From Dipetalonema caudispina (taxonomy: Eukaryota; Nematoda; Chromadorea; Rhabditida; Onchocercidae), in the NCBI GenBank assembly GCA_013365325.1, contig JABVXV010000137.1, positions 89,434-153,433 of the forward strand: DNA of 64,000 nucleotides, in the 5' to 3' direction. This document shows, in pieces, positions 63,928 through 64,000 of this stretch; within the stretch, counting starts at the first letter, position 1; every line of letters begins with the position of its first letter. Made by a program: the position numbers and the translations under genes. Below the pieces are notes generated by a model. It was not told the origin of the DNA. It worked only from the letters and a program-made list of their open reading frames with translations, and made no database searches.

Positions 63928-64000
63928 TTCATGGGAAAAAACGGTGAACTTTACACTTCAATCTAATCGTTCCGGAAAACCGGAGGAAATGTACGAACTT

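Larger units (their letters stand above)
60061..64000. other. 3.9 kb upstream of CSN7, no gene seen
   Basis: Very AT-rich, no supported exon on either strand. It includes the CSN7 promoter, A tracts (for example 60461-60477, 61261-61274, 63157-63171, 63362-63380), a small inverted repeat at 61501-61603, a degenerate duplication at 62923-63023 and the long TAA repeat near the end. Several TTACGTT words lie at 60595-60645. A neighbouring gene may start beyond the window. Confidence 0.45.

Noticed and set aside
63589..63966. Open frames of 125, 86 and 67 codons encoding poly-Ile and poly-Asn
   Set aside because: They arise from the TAA microsatellite and have no other coding signal.
1..64000. 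Bacterial endosymbiont (Wolbachia) insertions, operons, CRISPR or defence systems
   Set aside because: No long uninterrupted bacterial-type frames, Shine-Dalgarno spacing or direct-repeat arrays seen; all coding matches are intron-bearing eukaryotic genes.

Overview
The window is nuclear DNA of a nematode, most likely a clade III (spirurid/filarial) worm. It is strongly AT-rich. Exons are small (about 14-320 nt) with GT...AG introns of roughly 60-700 nt, longer than in Caenorhabditis. Most start codons lie within a few to about 25 nt of a polypyrimidine-AG site, as expected for spliced-leader trans-splicing. All recognisable genes are eukaryotic housekeeping genes. From memory, several (syntrophin stn-1, IP6 kinase, FCF1, NDUFS4/lpd-5, PDH phosphatase pdp-1) have C. 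elegans orthologues on neighbouring chromosome I cosmids, so this looks like a conserved syntenic block. No phage, plasmid, CRISPR, toxin or viral element and no intact transposon was seen.

Layout: (-) DNA polymerase epsilon catalytic subunit 390-15699 (40 exons, about 2165 aa); (+) SLC35C2-type nucleotide-sugar/triose-phosphate translocator 17389-20148; (-) inositol hexakisphosphate kinase 21424-23666; (+) alpha/beta-syntrophin 25883-28802; (-) FCF1/UTP24 PIN nuclease 29300-30234 (first exon not found); (+) NDUFS4 31564-32887; (+) an SS18-like protein with only the SNH domain 33732-34557; (-) pyruvate dehydrogenase phosphatase 35479-38317; (+) ORP9-type oxysterol-binding protein 41513-45591; (+) PSMG4 46553-47364; (+) SDHAF4 48097-48582; (+) strumpellin/WASHC5 48996-57353; (-) COP9 signalosome CSN7 57640-60060. 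From 60061 to the end I see no gene, only AT-rich DNA with simple repeats.

The genes alternate as divergent pairs: each minus-strand gene faces a plus-strand gene across a 1.3-3.2 kb promoter region, and 3' ends converge over 0.3-1.3 kb. Plus-strand runs (ORP9-PSMG4-SDHAF4-WASHC5, and NDUFS4-SS18-like) could be operons, although their gaps of 0.4-1.0 kb are wide. Three genes concern mitochondrial energy metabolism (NDUFS4, PDP, SDHAF4); others concern replication, membrane transport/trafficking and protein turnover. Exon models were built by hand from reading-frame phase and similarity to families I know, so exact splice sites are inferences. The models for POLE, SLC35C2, syntrophin, PDP, ORP9, PSMG4, SDHAF4, CSN7 and most of WASHC5 keep an open frame from start to stop.

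I found no convincing novel system. The observations most worth checking are splicing oddities (a GC-AG intron, a 14-nt microexon, a candidate 37-nt frame-shifting cassette), a short upstream ORF, a minimal SS18 protein, a perfect palindrome in a bidirectional promoter, and degenerate tandem duplications in intergenic DNA.
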